Below, in pieces: positions 20,832 through 30,665 of a DNA stretch of 64,000 nucleotides. The stretch comes from Planctomycetota bacterium. Its GTDB lineage: Bacteria; Planctomycetota; Phycisphaerae; Phycisphaerales; UBA5793. Positions within the stretch are counted from its first letter, which is position 1. Each line of letters opens with the position of its first letter. The stretch is taken from positions 372,001 through 436,000 of the forward strand of contig JABFGK010000001.1 of NCBI GenBank assembly GCA_013112555.1, in the 5' to 3' direction. The translations under genes and the position numbers were made by a program. The notes below the pieces were generated by a model, which saw nothing but the letters and a program-made list of their open reading frames with translations, was not told the origin of the DNA and searched no databases.

Positions 20832-20859
20832 CGGGCTGATCTTCCCAATGATTATGATT

Positions 20860-20896
20860 GCCCTGCGCGCTTCACTGCTCGCAGGGCTTCTTTTTG
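20860..20896 (+). terminator. Rho-independent terminator of topA
   Basis: gccctgcg...cgcagggc followed by ttcttttt. Confidence 0.8.
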
Positions 20897-21072
20897 TGCC
20901 ATCGTGCCGCATGTCGTGTCAGGACTCGTACCTCGTCCTGACCTACGTCATTCATCACCTCCGACGAGCCGCGCACGTGAGTAAGCGGGTTCTTATCGTC
21001 ATACATGTGTCTCCACATTCAAATGAGATTTCCTCTGGACAGCCACACTCATTTGTGGTACCTTGTGAAGTG

Positions 21073-21660
21073 GGGATGGGCGAGACGCCCGTGCCGCCGG
21101 GGAGAGGAGCCCGCTTGCTGACACGCGCTCGGCTTGTCGGAGTGTGTTACGACCACCCCTTCGGGGTGAGGAGAGGTGTGTATTGTGCGCTCCCTTCCGG
21201 GGGTGGCGCTCGTCTCCGACTCGCTTCACCCCCGGCTACATACGATCACCGCTTCGCGGTGGATTCCCATGTGCGCGGGAATGACGAGTGAGAGGAAGTG
21301 CCCGCTCCTTCACGGTCGCGGCTCGTAAGAGTCGGGCCTGCGGCCCGATGATAGGGGACGAGCGAGACGCCCGTGCCACCGGGGAGAGGAGCCCGCTTGC
21401 TGACACGCGCTCGGCTTGTCGGAGTGTGTTACGACCACCCCTTCGGGGTGAGGAGAGGTGTGTATTGTGCGCTCCCTTCCGGGGGTGGCGCTCGTCTCCG
21501 ACTCGCTTCACCCCCGGCTACATACGATCACCGCTTCGCGGTGGATTCCCATGTGCGCGGCATGTCGGAGTCAGTACCCGCTCCCTCACGGTCGCGGCAT
21601 GTAAGATTCGGCCCTGCGGCCCAATGATAGGGGACGAGCGAGACGCCCGTGCCACCGACC
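21073..21660. repeat. Tandem direct repeat, two ~280-bp units plus a partial third, rich in short palindromes
   Basis: cgagacgcccgtgcc recurs at 21081, 21363 and 21639 (spacing 282 and 276); ~200 bp near-identical between the first two units. Confidence 0.95.
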
Positions 21661-21670
21661 CCTTTTCCCG

Positions 21671-22870
21671 TCAAGCAAACGCCTGGGCCACCTTCGCCAC
21701 AGCCTCGCCTACCTGGTTGACCTGTGCATCACTCAATCCATGATGACACGGCAGGCACAAAACTTCCTGGGCCAGCTGTTCGGACACAGGCAACGACTTC
21801 AGGCGGGCACCCAGATACTCTTGCATCACCGGTTGTTCGGTCAGTGCCTTCGGATAATGCACGGCCGACGACACGCCCTCGGCTCTGAGCGCCTCGGCAA
21901 ACGCATCGCGGCTACACGACAGTTGTTCCAACGCCAGCCGAATCGTGAACTGGTGGTAGACATGCTCACATGAATCAGAAGTTGCATGCGGTACGCGAAC
22001 CTGCGGCACATCCTGCAGCAACTCGATCAGCCGGCCGGCAACCTGCTGCCGCCGAGCCGTTCGCTCAGGCAGTTTCTGCAACTGGAGCAATCCGATGGAA
22101 GCGGCCATATCGGTCGAGCGATAGTTGTAACCCAGTGTCACATGGTGGTACCGCTTGCCCGGCATCATCCCGTGATCCCGGATCAGAGCGATCCGCTCGG
22201 CCAGTTCCGGGTCATTGACCGTGACCATGCCGCCCTCGCCGGTCGTCATGTTCTTCGTCGGGTAAAACGAATAAGTGACGGCATCTCCAAATGCACCGAG
22301 CCCTGTGTCATCAACCCGAGCCAGGTGTGATTGGGCTGCATCGTAAATCACGCGCAGCCCATGCTCCTGCGCCAGCCGCGCAATGCCGACTGTATCACAC
22401 GGATTGCCATACAGATGGACCGGGGCGATGGCACGAGTGCGATCGGTGATGCGCGATGCTGCATCGGCCACATCAATGTTGAAGGTATTCGGGTCGACCT
22501 CACAGAGGACGGGCACGGCCCCACGGGCCAGCAGCATCGAGGCAGTGGCAATGAAGGTGTACCCGGGGCACAGCACTTCATCGCCCGGCTGGATGAGGGC
22601 TTCGTATGCGAGTTGGAGGGCAGTCGTGCCGTTGGAGCAGACCAGACCGTGCTTGGCATCAGTTGCGGTAGCAAATGCGGTCTCGAACTGCCGGCAGTGG
22701 GAGCCGTCGCGCAGGGCACCACTGCGCAGCACCTCGGTGGCAGCCTGGATTTCATCATCCTCCAGTCGGACACACACGAGCGGGATCATCTGGTCCGTCA
22801 CGGGGGTGCCGCCATTAACCGCCAACCTGTCAGTCTGAGTAGCCATGAGCGCGCGCGACTTCCTCACCAA
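21671..22870 (-). CDS. DegT/DnrJ/EryC1/StrS family PLP aminotransferase
   Basis: GLVCSNGTTALQLAYEALIQPGDEVLCPGYTFIATA, YPTKNMTTGEGGMVTVND, GYNYRSTDMAASIGLLQL. Confidence 0.93.
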   Translation of the reverse strand: MVRKSRALMATQTDRLAVNGGTPVTDQMIPLVCVRLEDDEIQAATEVLRSGALRDGSHCRQFETAFATATDAKHGLVCSNGTTALQLAYEALIQPGDEVLCPGYTFIATASMLLARGAVPVLCEVDPNTFNIDVADAASRITDRTRAIAPVHLYGNPCDTVGIARLAQEHGLRVIYDAAQSHLARVDDTGLGAFGDAVTYSFYPTKNMTTGEGGMVTVNDPELAERIALIRDHGMMPGKRYHHVTLGYNYRSTDMAASIGLLQLQKLPERTARRQQVAGRLIELLQDVPQVRVPHATSDSCEHVYHQFTIRLALEQLSCSRDAFAEALRAEGVSSAVHYPKALTEQPVMQEYLGARLKSLPVSEQLAQEVLCLPCHHGLSDAQVNQVGEAVAKVAQAFA

Positions 22871-22906
22871 AGTGTCCGGTGTGTCGGTCCTCTGTATCCA
22901 GAGGGT

Positions 22907-23269
22907 TCAGCCGCCTGTCTGACCCTGCTGCTGCGACTGGGCCATCCGCTGTTCGCGCTGGGCAATGACCTGCTGGAGGGCCGCAGCGAATCGCATGGCA
23001 CTGTTGGGCGACAGGACGACTCTGGTCCCCACCTGGAAACTGATGGTCTGCTGGTTGCCCATCATTCGCGGGATCTGGACCCCGAGATCGCAGACGATTT
23101 CATCGGTCCCGGCATTGAGTTGCCAGGCATTGACGTAGGCCATGTGGGCGCGTGATTCATCAACCTGCACCATGACCTGACCCGGCTCGCCGGTCTGGCC
23201 CTGAATTGTCTGTCCCTCAGGACCATTCGGGGGAATCGGTGTATCAGCCATTGAGAGCCTCCTGGGCAT
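22907..23269 (-). CDS. DUF3467-like protein
   Basis: VQVDESRAHMAYVNAWQLNAGTDEIVCDLGVQ...MRFAAALQQVIAQRE. Confidence 0.75.
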   Translation of the reverse strand: MPRRLSMADTPIPPNGPEGQTIQGQTGEPGQVMVQVDESRAHMAYVNAWQLNAGTDEIVCDLGVQIPRMMGNQQTISFQVGTRVVLSPNSAMRFAAALQQVIAQREQRMAQSQQQGQTGG

Positions 23270-23448
23270 ATCCGCCCTGTTTTTTCAAGTTTGTTGAGTG
23301 GATTCTACACTACCACCGTGCGTGCCACACGACACGGCCCGCTGCGGTACCAATGTCGAGGCCGGTCACACGGCCCCAATACTAGCGGCCCGTCGTGCTC
23401 AGGCAGTTTTTTCCGCCGTGGAATCAGAAATGTGGCCGGTGCCGGGCG

Positions 23449-24483
23449 CTACCAGCGGACCACCACCTTGCCGAACTGTTGACCTGATTCGAGCCGTTCG
23501 TAGGCCTTGACCCCGTCCTCGGCATTGTGGACCGAGTCGATGACCGGTCGCAGCACGCCGGTGCGGTACAGCGAGGTGACTTCATCAAACTCGCGGGCAT
23601 CGCCCATCGTTGACCCGAGGATATTGAGTTGCAGCCAGAAGATGCGCAGCAGGTCCGTTTCCGGATTGGCTCCCGAGGTACAGCCGGGCGTGACGAGCGT
23701 CCCGCCGCGTGCCAGCGAGCGGATGCAGTTGAGATAGGTGGCTGCCCCGATTGAATCGAGGACGATATCAACGCCGCGTTTGTTCGTCATCTGGCGAATC
23801 TGGTCACACCACGTCTGGCCCTCATCAAGGATGCCGTCGATGGCCCCCAGTGTCTTGGCCCGCTCGATTTTCTCGGCATGGGTGCTTGTGACAATGACCT
23901 GACAGCCGAAGTGGTGTGCGATTTTCAGCCCGGCCGTGGCAACGCCGCCGCCGATCCCGGTGATCAGGACGAGCATGCCGGATCGCAGTTGGGCACGGGT
24001 GACGAGGCAGCGCCAGGCGGTCAGGAAGGTCAGGCCGAAGGCCGCAGCCTCGATGGGGTCCATCTGGTCCCCGACTTCCGTCACCTGTGACAGCGGGCAG
24101 ACGAACCGCTCGCAGAGGGTGCCGTTTTTCTGTTCGCCTCGCATCTCGATATCCGGCTGGACGGGGCGGACGCCGGGCAGCGCGATGTCCGGTTTCTGCA
24201 TGGCGGCGTTGAAAATGACACGGCGGCCCTTCCATGACGGGTGGACACCCTCGCCGATTTCCTCGACGATGGCACAGGCGTCAGAGCCGGCGACCCTCGG
24301 GTACTTGAGCTCGGTGCCGGGGATGCCGCGCCCGACCCACAGGTCGAGGTGATTCAGCGCTGACGCTTCGCAGCGCAGGACGACCTCTCCACGCAGCGGG
24401 GTGGGTGGATCAGGCCAGTCGGTACGGAACTCAATATTCTCATGGACCGGTTCACCCTGTTTGGCGGTCACGATAGCACGCAT
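23449..24483 (-). CDS. Zinc-binding/quinone oxidoreductase-like MDR dehydrogenase
   Basis: SALNHLDLWVGRGIPG, VAGSDACAIVEEIGEGV, GMLVLITGIGGGVATAGLKIA. Confidence 0.9.
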   Translation of the reverse strand: MRAIVTAKQGEPVHENIEFRTDWPDPPTPLRGEVVLRCEASALNHLDLWVGRGIPGTELKYPRVAGSDACAIVEEIGEGVHPSWKGRRVIFNAAMQKPDIALPGVRPVQPDIEMRGEQKNGTLCERFVCPLSQVTEVGDQMDPIEAAAFGLTFLTAWRCLVTRAQLRSGMLVLITGIGGGVATAGLKIAHHFGCQVIVTSTHAEKIERAKTLGAIDGILDEGQTWCDQIRQMTNKRGVDIVLDSIGAATYLNCIRSLARGGTLVTPGCTSGANPETDLLRIFWLQLNILGSTMGDAREFDEVTSLYRTGVLRPVIDSVHNAEDGVKAYERLESGQQFGKVVVRW

Positions 24484-24623
24484 TGCTTGATCCTCCGGAT
24501 ACGCTTGATGGCCCGAAACGCGCTAGGGTAGGCCGCCGTTTTTCCGATGTGGATTGAAATGCATCCTGTTTGATCCATTTCCGGTGGTTTTCCCCAGTCA
24601 CGAGGACGAAAGAAACGGAGCGA

Positions 24624-26765
24624 ATGACCCACGAGGCCCCCAACAGTCCGAAGCGTCTCCGAAAGGAACTGTCGCTGCTGGGCGTGTACACCATTGCCAC
24701 CGGCACCACGCTGAGCGCCGGCTTCTTTCTCCTTCCCGGGTTTGCCGTGGCGGAGGCGGGCAGTGCCATCGTCCTCGCCTATGCGATTGCTGCGATCCCC
24801 ATGATCCCGGCGATGCTGAGTGCAATCGAGTTAGCGACGGCCATGCCTCGGGCCGGGGGTGCCTACTACTTCCTCGATCGAAGTCTCGGGCCACTGGTCG
24901 GGACCATCGGCGGGATCGGAACCTGGGCAGCACTGGTACTCAAGACGGCTTTTGCGCTCGTGGGGATGGGGGCATATCTCGTCCTGGTTCTGCCTGACAG
25001 CGCGATGCACATGACCAAACCGATTGCGGCCCTCCTGGCTGTCCTTTTCGGCGTCCTCAACCTTATGGGGGCGCGAAGCAGCGGGCGGGCCCAGATCTGG
25101 CTTGTCTTCTTCCTGCTGGCCATTCTTGCCTGGTTCTGCAGCAAGGGCGTGCTACACGTTCAGATCGATCACTTCGAGAACTTCTTCGGGCAGGGTTTTG
25201 ATCGAATCCTCGCGACTGCGGGCATGGTCTACATCAGTTATGTCGGCATTACGAAGGTGGCCAGCGTCTCGGAAGAGGTGAAGAACCCGGAACGGAATCT
25301 TCCGCTGGGGGTGATGCTTTCATTCGGGACCGTCCTGGTGATCTACGCGGTCGGCACCTTTGTGATGGTGGGGGTGCAGCCGCCGGGTGATCTGGCCGGT
25401 GACCATACCCCGGTTGCCACCGTCGCCCGGACCTTTGCCGGGAAGTGGGGGGAGTTCTTCGTCGTGATCGCGGCACTGTTGGCCTTTGCATCAGTTGTCA
25501 ATGCCGGGATCATGAGTTCATCCCGCTACCCACTGGCGATGGCACGGGACCATCTGCTGCCGGCTCGATTCCGACAACTTGGCCGCCGCGGCACCCCGGT
25601 CCTCTCCATCTTCGTTTCCGTCGCGGCCGTGCTGCTTCTGCTCTTTATTGACCCGGTCGAGTTGGTAAAACTGGCCAGTTCATTTCAACTGCTCATATTT
25701 GCGTTGCTGTGCCTGGCCGTCATTGTCATGCGGGAAAGCCGTATTGACTCGTATGACCCGGGCTACCGGACGCCGTTTTATCCCTGGATGCAGATTGTCG
25801 GCATTGTGGTTCCGTTCTGGCTCATTGGGGAGATGGGATGGCTTCCGATCGGGCTGACGTTTCTGCTGATCGGTGCCGGGGCCGGGTGGTATGTGTACTA
25901 CGGCCGGCCGCGGGTCGTGCGTCACGGTGCGATCTTTCATATCTTTGAGCGGTTGGGGCGGCGGCGGTACGCAGCGCTTGATAGCGAGTTGCGCGGCATC
26001 CTCAAGGAGAAGGGGCTTCGTGCAACCGATCCGTTCGAGGAAGTGGTGGCCCGTTCCATCGTGCTACAGAGCGGGCCTGGGTATCGCTTTGAGGATCTCG
26101 TGATACTGGCATCTGACCATCTGGCCCGAACCATTGGGGCGGATCCGAAAATGTTGCGGAACGGCTTCATGGAGGGGACACGCGTCGGCGCCACGCCGGT
26201 TGCCGGTGGGGTGGCGCTGCCTCATACGCGCGTTGCCGGGATCGAGCGACCGTACATGGCAATCGCTCGCATCGTTCCGGCCATCACGATCATGACCGAT
26301 GAGGCCTTTGGATCGACCAAAGAATCCGAGCCGATCTCAGCCATCTTCTTTCTCGTGAGTCCGGCCGGCGATCCCGGTCAGCATCTGCGCTTGCTCGCTT
26401 CGCTCGCAGAGCAGGTTGATCAGGAGGAATTCCTCGAACAGTGGATCGCGGCCCGTGGTGATCAGGAACTCCGGCACACCCTGTTGCGCAGTGACCACTC
26501 CCTGACGCTGACACTGTTGCAGGATTCTCAGACGGAGCCCATGATCGACGTGGCAGTGCGCGATCTCAACCTCCCGAAAGGGTGCTTGATCGTCATGGTC
26601 CATCGCGAGGATGCGACATTTGTTCCCGAGGGCGGGACGATTCTCATGACGCACGACTACCTGACCGTGGTCGGCTCGATCGAGGGGATTACCGCATTGC
26701 GTGCGCGGTATACCGCTCAGGCAGCTGCGCCGCCTGATGACGATGATATCGCACGAGAGGTCTGA
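24624..26765 (+). CDS. APC-family permease fused to PTS EIIA-like and RCK_C-like domains
   Basis: N-terminal APC transporter (LLGVYTIATGTTLSAGFFLLPGFAVAEAG); EIIA-like TPVAGGVALPHTRV; C-terminal VRDLNLPKGCLIVMVHREDATFVPEGGTILMTHDYLTVVGS. Confidence 0.85.
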   Translation: MTHEAPNSPKRLRKELSLLGVYTIATGTTLSAGFFLLPGFAVAEAGSAIVLAYAIAAIPMIPAMLSAIELATAMPRAGGAYYFLDRSLGPLVGTIGGIGTWAALVLKTAFALVGMGAYLVLVLPDSAMHMTKPIAALLAVLFGVLNLMGARSSGRAQIWLVFFLLAILAWFCSKGVLHVQIDHFENFFGQGFDRILATAGMVYISYVGITKVASVSEEVKNPERNLPLGVMLSFGTVLVIYAVGTFVMVGVQPPGDLAGDHTPVATVARTFAGKWGEFFVVIAALLAFASVVNAGIMSSSRYPLAMARDHLLPARFRQLGRRGTPVLSIFVSVAAVLLLLFIDPVELVKLASSFQLLIFALLCLAVIVMRESRIDSYDPGYRTPFYPWMQIVGIVVPFWLIGEMGWLPIGLTFLLIGAGAGWYVYYGRPRVVRHGAIFHIFERLGRRRYAALDSELRGILKEKGLRATDPFEEVVARSIVLQSGPGYRFEDLVILASDHLARTIGADPKMLRNGFMEGTRVGATPVAGGVALPHTRVAGIERPYMAIARIVPAITIMTDEAFGSTKESEPISAIFFLVSPAGDPGQHLRLLASLAEQVDQEEFLEQWIAARGDQELRHTLLRSDHSLTLTLLQDSQTEPMIDVAVRDLNLPKGCLIVMVHREDATFVPEGGTILMTHDYLTVVGSIEGITALRARYTAQAAAPPDDDDIAREV

Positions 26766-26813
26766 ACGATCAGGCCCCTTGTGATGACCTGTGATCCAGC
26801 GGCGGGCCGTCAA

Positions 26814-27455
26814 TCAGTTGTTTCGCGGCATGACGGAACTGACGAGCCGGATCGGATCGGTCATCGATCCTTCCTGTGACAGGTCGACGGCCGAATCCTC
26901 GCCGAACATCAGATCAATGGTGACTCGGTACAGCCGGGGCCCGACGACGTAGTGAAGCGTAAATGGCGGGAGTCTCGTCTCTTCGTCATAGACGGGCAGG
27001 ACGCCGCTGGCCAGCACTTCCCGCTGCGCTTCCCCGTCCGGGTCAATCACAACGTAGAGCGTCGTGTCATCCTCAACGTATTCAACGCGGACATAGTCGC
27101 CGCGCGCCGTGATGAACTCAATATAGTCCGACTCGACGATGGGGCTGGTGATCACATTGTACGGGACCGGACCGAACTCCGACCCGGTGCGAACCATTGA
27201 AAGAAGCGCGTTCATCGTCAGTCGTGCAATCGTGTCGCGCGACGCCGACTCGGTTGTCTCCTGGTAGGCGTGGAATGATGCCTGCAGTGAGAACATGACG
27301 GAGGTCATCAGCACGGACACGATCGAGATTGAGATGAGGACCTCGATCATACTGAAGCCGGCCAGGTGGCGTCGTTGTTGCGGGCGCGTGAGCACACGTT
27401 CGGCGGGTGGCGGGCGGTCGATTGTTCGTGATGGTGCCTGTGCAGTGGTACTCAT
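26814..27455 (-). CDS. Prepilin-like protein with N-terminal methylation motif (PilW/GspJ-like)
   Basis: HLAGFSMIEVLISISIVSVLMTSVMFSLQ type III signal-like segment. Confidence 0.75.
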   Translation of the reverse strand: MSTTAQAPSRTIDRPPPAERVLTRPQQRRHLAGFSMIEVLISISIVSVLMTSVMFSLQASFHAYQETTESASRDTIARLTMNALLSMVRTGSEFGPVPYNVITSPIVESDYIEFITARGDYVRVEYVEDDTTLYVVIDPDGEAQREVLASGVLPVYDEETRLPPFTLHYVVGPRLYRVTIDLMFGEDSAVDLSQEGSMTDPIRLVSSVMPRNN

Positions 27456-29926
27456 ATGGCCCCGCCTTCCACGTAGGTGCCGCGCACATAGCCGATCGTC
27501 AGTGGAGCCATGATGCCATCGGGCAATGGGATGTCCGGATCGTACTTGATCATAATGTTGCCGTACCCGACTTCCGGTGTCGGGTCGGTCCCCTCGCCGT
27601 CGCCGTCGTCGGGCCCGAAGTAGCCGATGGTCGTATTGAAGGAAGCCGGGCTGCCGCCGTAGTACAGCACGCCTTCGCCTCGGACGGGTCGGAACGTCAT
27701 CAGCAGCGTGCCAATGACCTCGGCACTCCCGCGGATATCGAGGACACCGGTGACGATCGTTCCCTGCAGCGTCACGCGCTCCTCTGCATTCGTGAAGTTG
27801 CCGACATCGACGGAGAAGTTCGGGGCCATGAGCGAACTCTTCTCGAGTTCCGACAGGTTCGTGTTGAAGTCGTTCAGCGCGTTGTCCTTCTCCTCCTGCG
27901 TCAGGTTCGTCCCGTCGATCTCAGAGCCGTCGAGGGAGAACCGCGTGTTGCCGGTGAACTGCACCTTGTTCCGAACGTGCGTAAAACTCGTGATCGGATC
28001 GGTGACGACCGACCCGATGAACGTGCAGCCATCAAAGCGGACGTTGTTTGAGAACGGGCGCGTGTCATAGACGGGGTTGCCGTTGATCGTGAGCGGCGGG
28101 TCCCAGTGCTGATAGTCGTACTTGTCGATGTACTCGGTGCCGACCTGCTCCTTCATCCCGAGGAAGTTCCAGTTGATGTGCTGGTTGTCAATGTATGTTT
28201 CCAGGTAGGTGGCGCCGACGAATGTGCAGTTCTCGAACAGCCCGTTGCAGCCCATCGGAATCTTCACATCAACAAAGGTCAGGTTGCGATAGACGGGTCG
28301 CTTGTACCAGTCGTAGAACCCGACGGAGCCATACGGCATCTGTTCCCAGTCGGCCAGGTCGCCGGACAGGTAGTCCGGCTGGTCATCACCGCCGCGCCAG
28401 GTGTGATCTTCCGGCGCGTGACCAAGTTGAGCCGTGACCTGTTCAACGAATGTTCGTGACGACGCAGTGGCATCCTTCAGCGCACTTTGTGAGTTACTGA
28501 AGTCGGAGGACGTCAGGTCGTAGAGCATCGTGTCCGGTGCTTCGAAGATCATGGTCGGATCGCCTGGCTCCTGATTCGACAGCGGCCCGTTGAGGACTGT
28601 TTGCACATCCATATTTCCCTGGGCCGACTCCCAGGCTGACTTGCTCGTCTTGAACAGCAGAGTGCCTCGCAGTTTGGCATACCCATCGAGGAAGTTGATG
28701 ACCCCGTCAAGATAGCCCAATGTCGTATCGGCCTCATCAACAACGCCGTCATCGTTGCGGTCCGGCTTCAAGCGGTCGATGAGCGCCGTCAACTGTTCAT
28801 CAATCGGGCTGCCGTCGAACTCGCGGAACTCGATATCAAGGTTGCCGTACCCGACCTCAAGGGCCCGAGTCGGGTCATAGGCAATCATTGAATCTTCATT
28901 TTCATCGTAGAAGTCAAACCACAGATCGTAGTCGTCCACGTAGCCGTCCTGGTCGTAATCAACCATGTAGGCTTCGGTGAGACCTTCGGCTTCACTTGGG
29001 TGTGAGGGGCGCAGGCGATTGTCCGAGTCGACATCGTACTCAGCCACAGCCTCGACGAGTGCGACAATCTCGGCATCGAGAGCGTCGTCCAGATCGAGGA
29101 AGTCCGATCGGAGTACGATGGGGTGCCCGTTTTCTTCTTCGAGATCCAACGGATCCTCGCCGTAGCGGGTGCCGATTGGGCCGTCGATGTGGACGTTCTT
29201 CCCGATCATGATTCGTGACGGCGAGATGATGGCTGCATCAAGTCGCTTCGTGACCAGGAAGTCTGACTGCAGGGTCCGAGTCAAGTCCTGATCGGTTCCG
29301 ATGCATGTGACACGGATGTATCGGCCATCAACAAGCGGTTCGTAAATGATTCTGAAGTAGGGCGCGTTATCCTCTGAACCGACGGCAATGGCAGGGGTCA
29401 CGAGTCGGCCCTGGGCGTCAATGCCCGGGTACAGGCCCTTTTCCTCTTCGCTGAAGTAGATGTTGTGATCATCGGCAGCGTGGGCATTGATCAGGGCGCT
29501 GGCAAGGCTGTCAGCCGGCACCGGCTCGGAGAACCCCTCGGGCGGGAGGATCGTGACTTCGCCGTCACTGATATCCCATGATCCGTCCCACAGACGTTGG
29601 CCGAAGCCGGAATCGACTGTCCCGCGTTCAACGATGAATCGTTGGCCGGCCTCATAGAGCCGTCGGGATGCGAACGTGAGTCCTGTTTCGGCAGCCGACA
29701 TGGATCGGTTTGCCATGCGGTGCGAGTGGGCCGTGCGCAGGTTCCCCTGCGCCACGACCGCCATCACCGCTGCCAGCGATCCGAAAATGACAAGAAACAT
29801 CATGGCCAGCACGGAGGCAACACCGCGACGGGCCGGCCGGGCCGTCCGTGCGCGTGTCACACCACGCCCCGCTGTCGGTGCGGTCAGGCGTGCGTTCGAT
29901 CTGGATGTGCGCGGCGGTACGGTCAT
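27452..29926 (-). CDS. Large PilX-like pilus-associated protein with Ca2+-binding-like loops
   Basis: N-terminal RRGVASVLAMMFLVIFGSLAAVMAVVAQGNLRTAHSHRMANRSMSAAETGL (PilX-like); in the pilus cluster. Confidence 0.65.
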   Translation of the reverse strand: MTVPPRTSRSNARLTAPTAGRGVTRARTARPARRGVASVLAMMFLVIFGSLAAVMAVVAQGNLRTAHSHRMANRSMSAAETGLTFASRRLYEAGQRFIVERGTVDSGFGQRLWDGSWDISDGEVTILPPEGFSEPVPADSLASALINAHAADDHNIYFSEEEKGLYPGIDAQGRLVTPAIAVGSEDNAPYFRIIYEPLVDGRYIRVTCIGTDQDLTRTLQSDFLVTKRLDAAIISPSRIMIGKNVHIDGPIGTRYGEDPLDLEEENGHPIVLRSDFLDLDDALDAEIVALVEAVAEYDVDSDNRLRPSHPSEAEGLTEAYMVDYDQDGYVDDYDLWFDFYDENEDSMIAYDPTRALEVGYGNLDIEFREFDGSPIDEQLTALIDRLKPDRNDDGVVDEADTTLGYLDGVINFLDGYAKLRGTLLFKTSKSAWESAQGNMDVQTVLNGPLSNQEPGDPTMIFEAPDTMLYDLTSSDFSNSQSALKDATASSRTFVEQVTAQLGHAPEDHTWRGGDDQPDYLSGDLADWEQMPYGSVGFYDWYKRPVYRNLTFVDVKIPMGCNGLFENCTFVGATYLETYIDNQHINWNFLGMKEQVGTEYIDKYDYQHWDPPLTINGNPVYDTRPFSNNVRFDGCTFIGSVVTDPITSFTHVRNKVQFTGNTRFSLDGSEIDGTNLTQEEKDNALNDFNTNLSELEKSSLMAPNFSVDVGNFTNAEERVTLQGTIVTGVLDIRGSAEVIGTLLMTFRPVRGEGVLYYGGSPASFNTTIGYFGPDDGDGEGTDPTPEVGYGNIMIKYDPDIPLPDGIMAPLTIGYVRGTYVEGGAI

Positions 29927-30035
29927 CGTCGACTGCTCCCCTGCCTCCTCCTGCTGTTCCTGTCACCACTCCTGATCTCGAGACGAGACTCTGTGGGTTG
30001 GCTGCCGACGGTGGTTCGTCGGTACGTCGGCCAGG

Positions 30036-30593
30036 TCACTTGGCACTGAGCCAGGACATATTGCAGATCTCCATCGGCTCATTGTCAGCCTGAGACTGAT
30101 ACGTGATGGAAACCTCGACGCGGATCATGCTGGTAGTCCCATCAAGGGCTTCGTTGCCGTCGGCACTGATGTCACTGGGATCGACGTTGTAGACGCGGAC
30201 CGACTGTGCCCAGCCGGGCATATCGGAGATGACGTCGCGCATCGAGTTAATCGGGCCGCTTCCGCTGTCACCACTGAAGATCACGCCGCTGCCGGCAAGA
30301 CCGTCAAAGTCATCCAGATCGTCATAGTCCTCCAGGTACAGTTCATCGCTCTCCGGGCCCCATGTATTGGTCTGCGTGATGGGGTCGTAGCGTGGCATGT
30401 ACAAGGTCATCTCACGAATCTCGTTGGCCAGATACATGCCGGTGGCCAGCTTACTGGACCATGAGTTTTGCTGGTGGAATGCCTGCTGCGCGTACATAAT
30501 CGCCAGGACGCCGGTCCCGACAATGACGATGGCTAATGCCGTCTCCAGAAGTGTGAAGCCGGTAGCCCGGGTCCTTCGCCCCAGGGTGCGCAT
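30036..30593 (-). CDS. Prepilin-like protein (PilV/GspI-like)
   Basis: RATGFTLLETALAIVIVGTGVLAIMYAQQAF. Confidence 0.8.
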   Translation of the reverse strand: MRTLGRRTRATGFTLLETALAIVIVGTGVLAIMYAQQAFHQQNSWSSKLATGMYLANEIREMTLYMPRYDPITQTNTWGPESDELYLEDYDDLDDFDGLAGSGVIFSGDSGSGPINSMRDVISDMPGWAQSVRVYNVDPSDISADGNEALDGTTSMIRVEVSITYQSQADNEPMEICNMSWLSAK

Positions 30594-30665
30594 GCGGCGC
30601 GCACTGATCCGTGTGCTGCTCGTCCCCGGAGCGTCCGATCATGGCGCGGCTGTCAGTCATCATGC

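Noticed and set aside
20999-21627. Repeated ORFs with identical peptides (MKRVGDERHPRKGAHNTHLSSPRRGGRNTL...)
   Set aside because: Generated by the tandem noncoding repeat; low-complexity Arg/Ser/Pro composition, no start-site support
21073-21660. Possible CRISPR array
   Set aside because: Units are ~280 bp with only 2-3 copies, no short repeat/spacer pattern and no cas genes
22331-23155. 274-aa plus-strand ORF
   Set aside because: Antisense to DegT aminotransferase and DUF3467 genes
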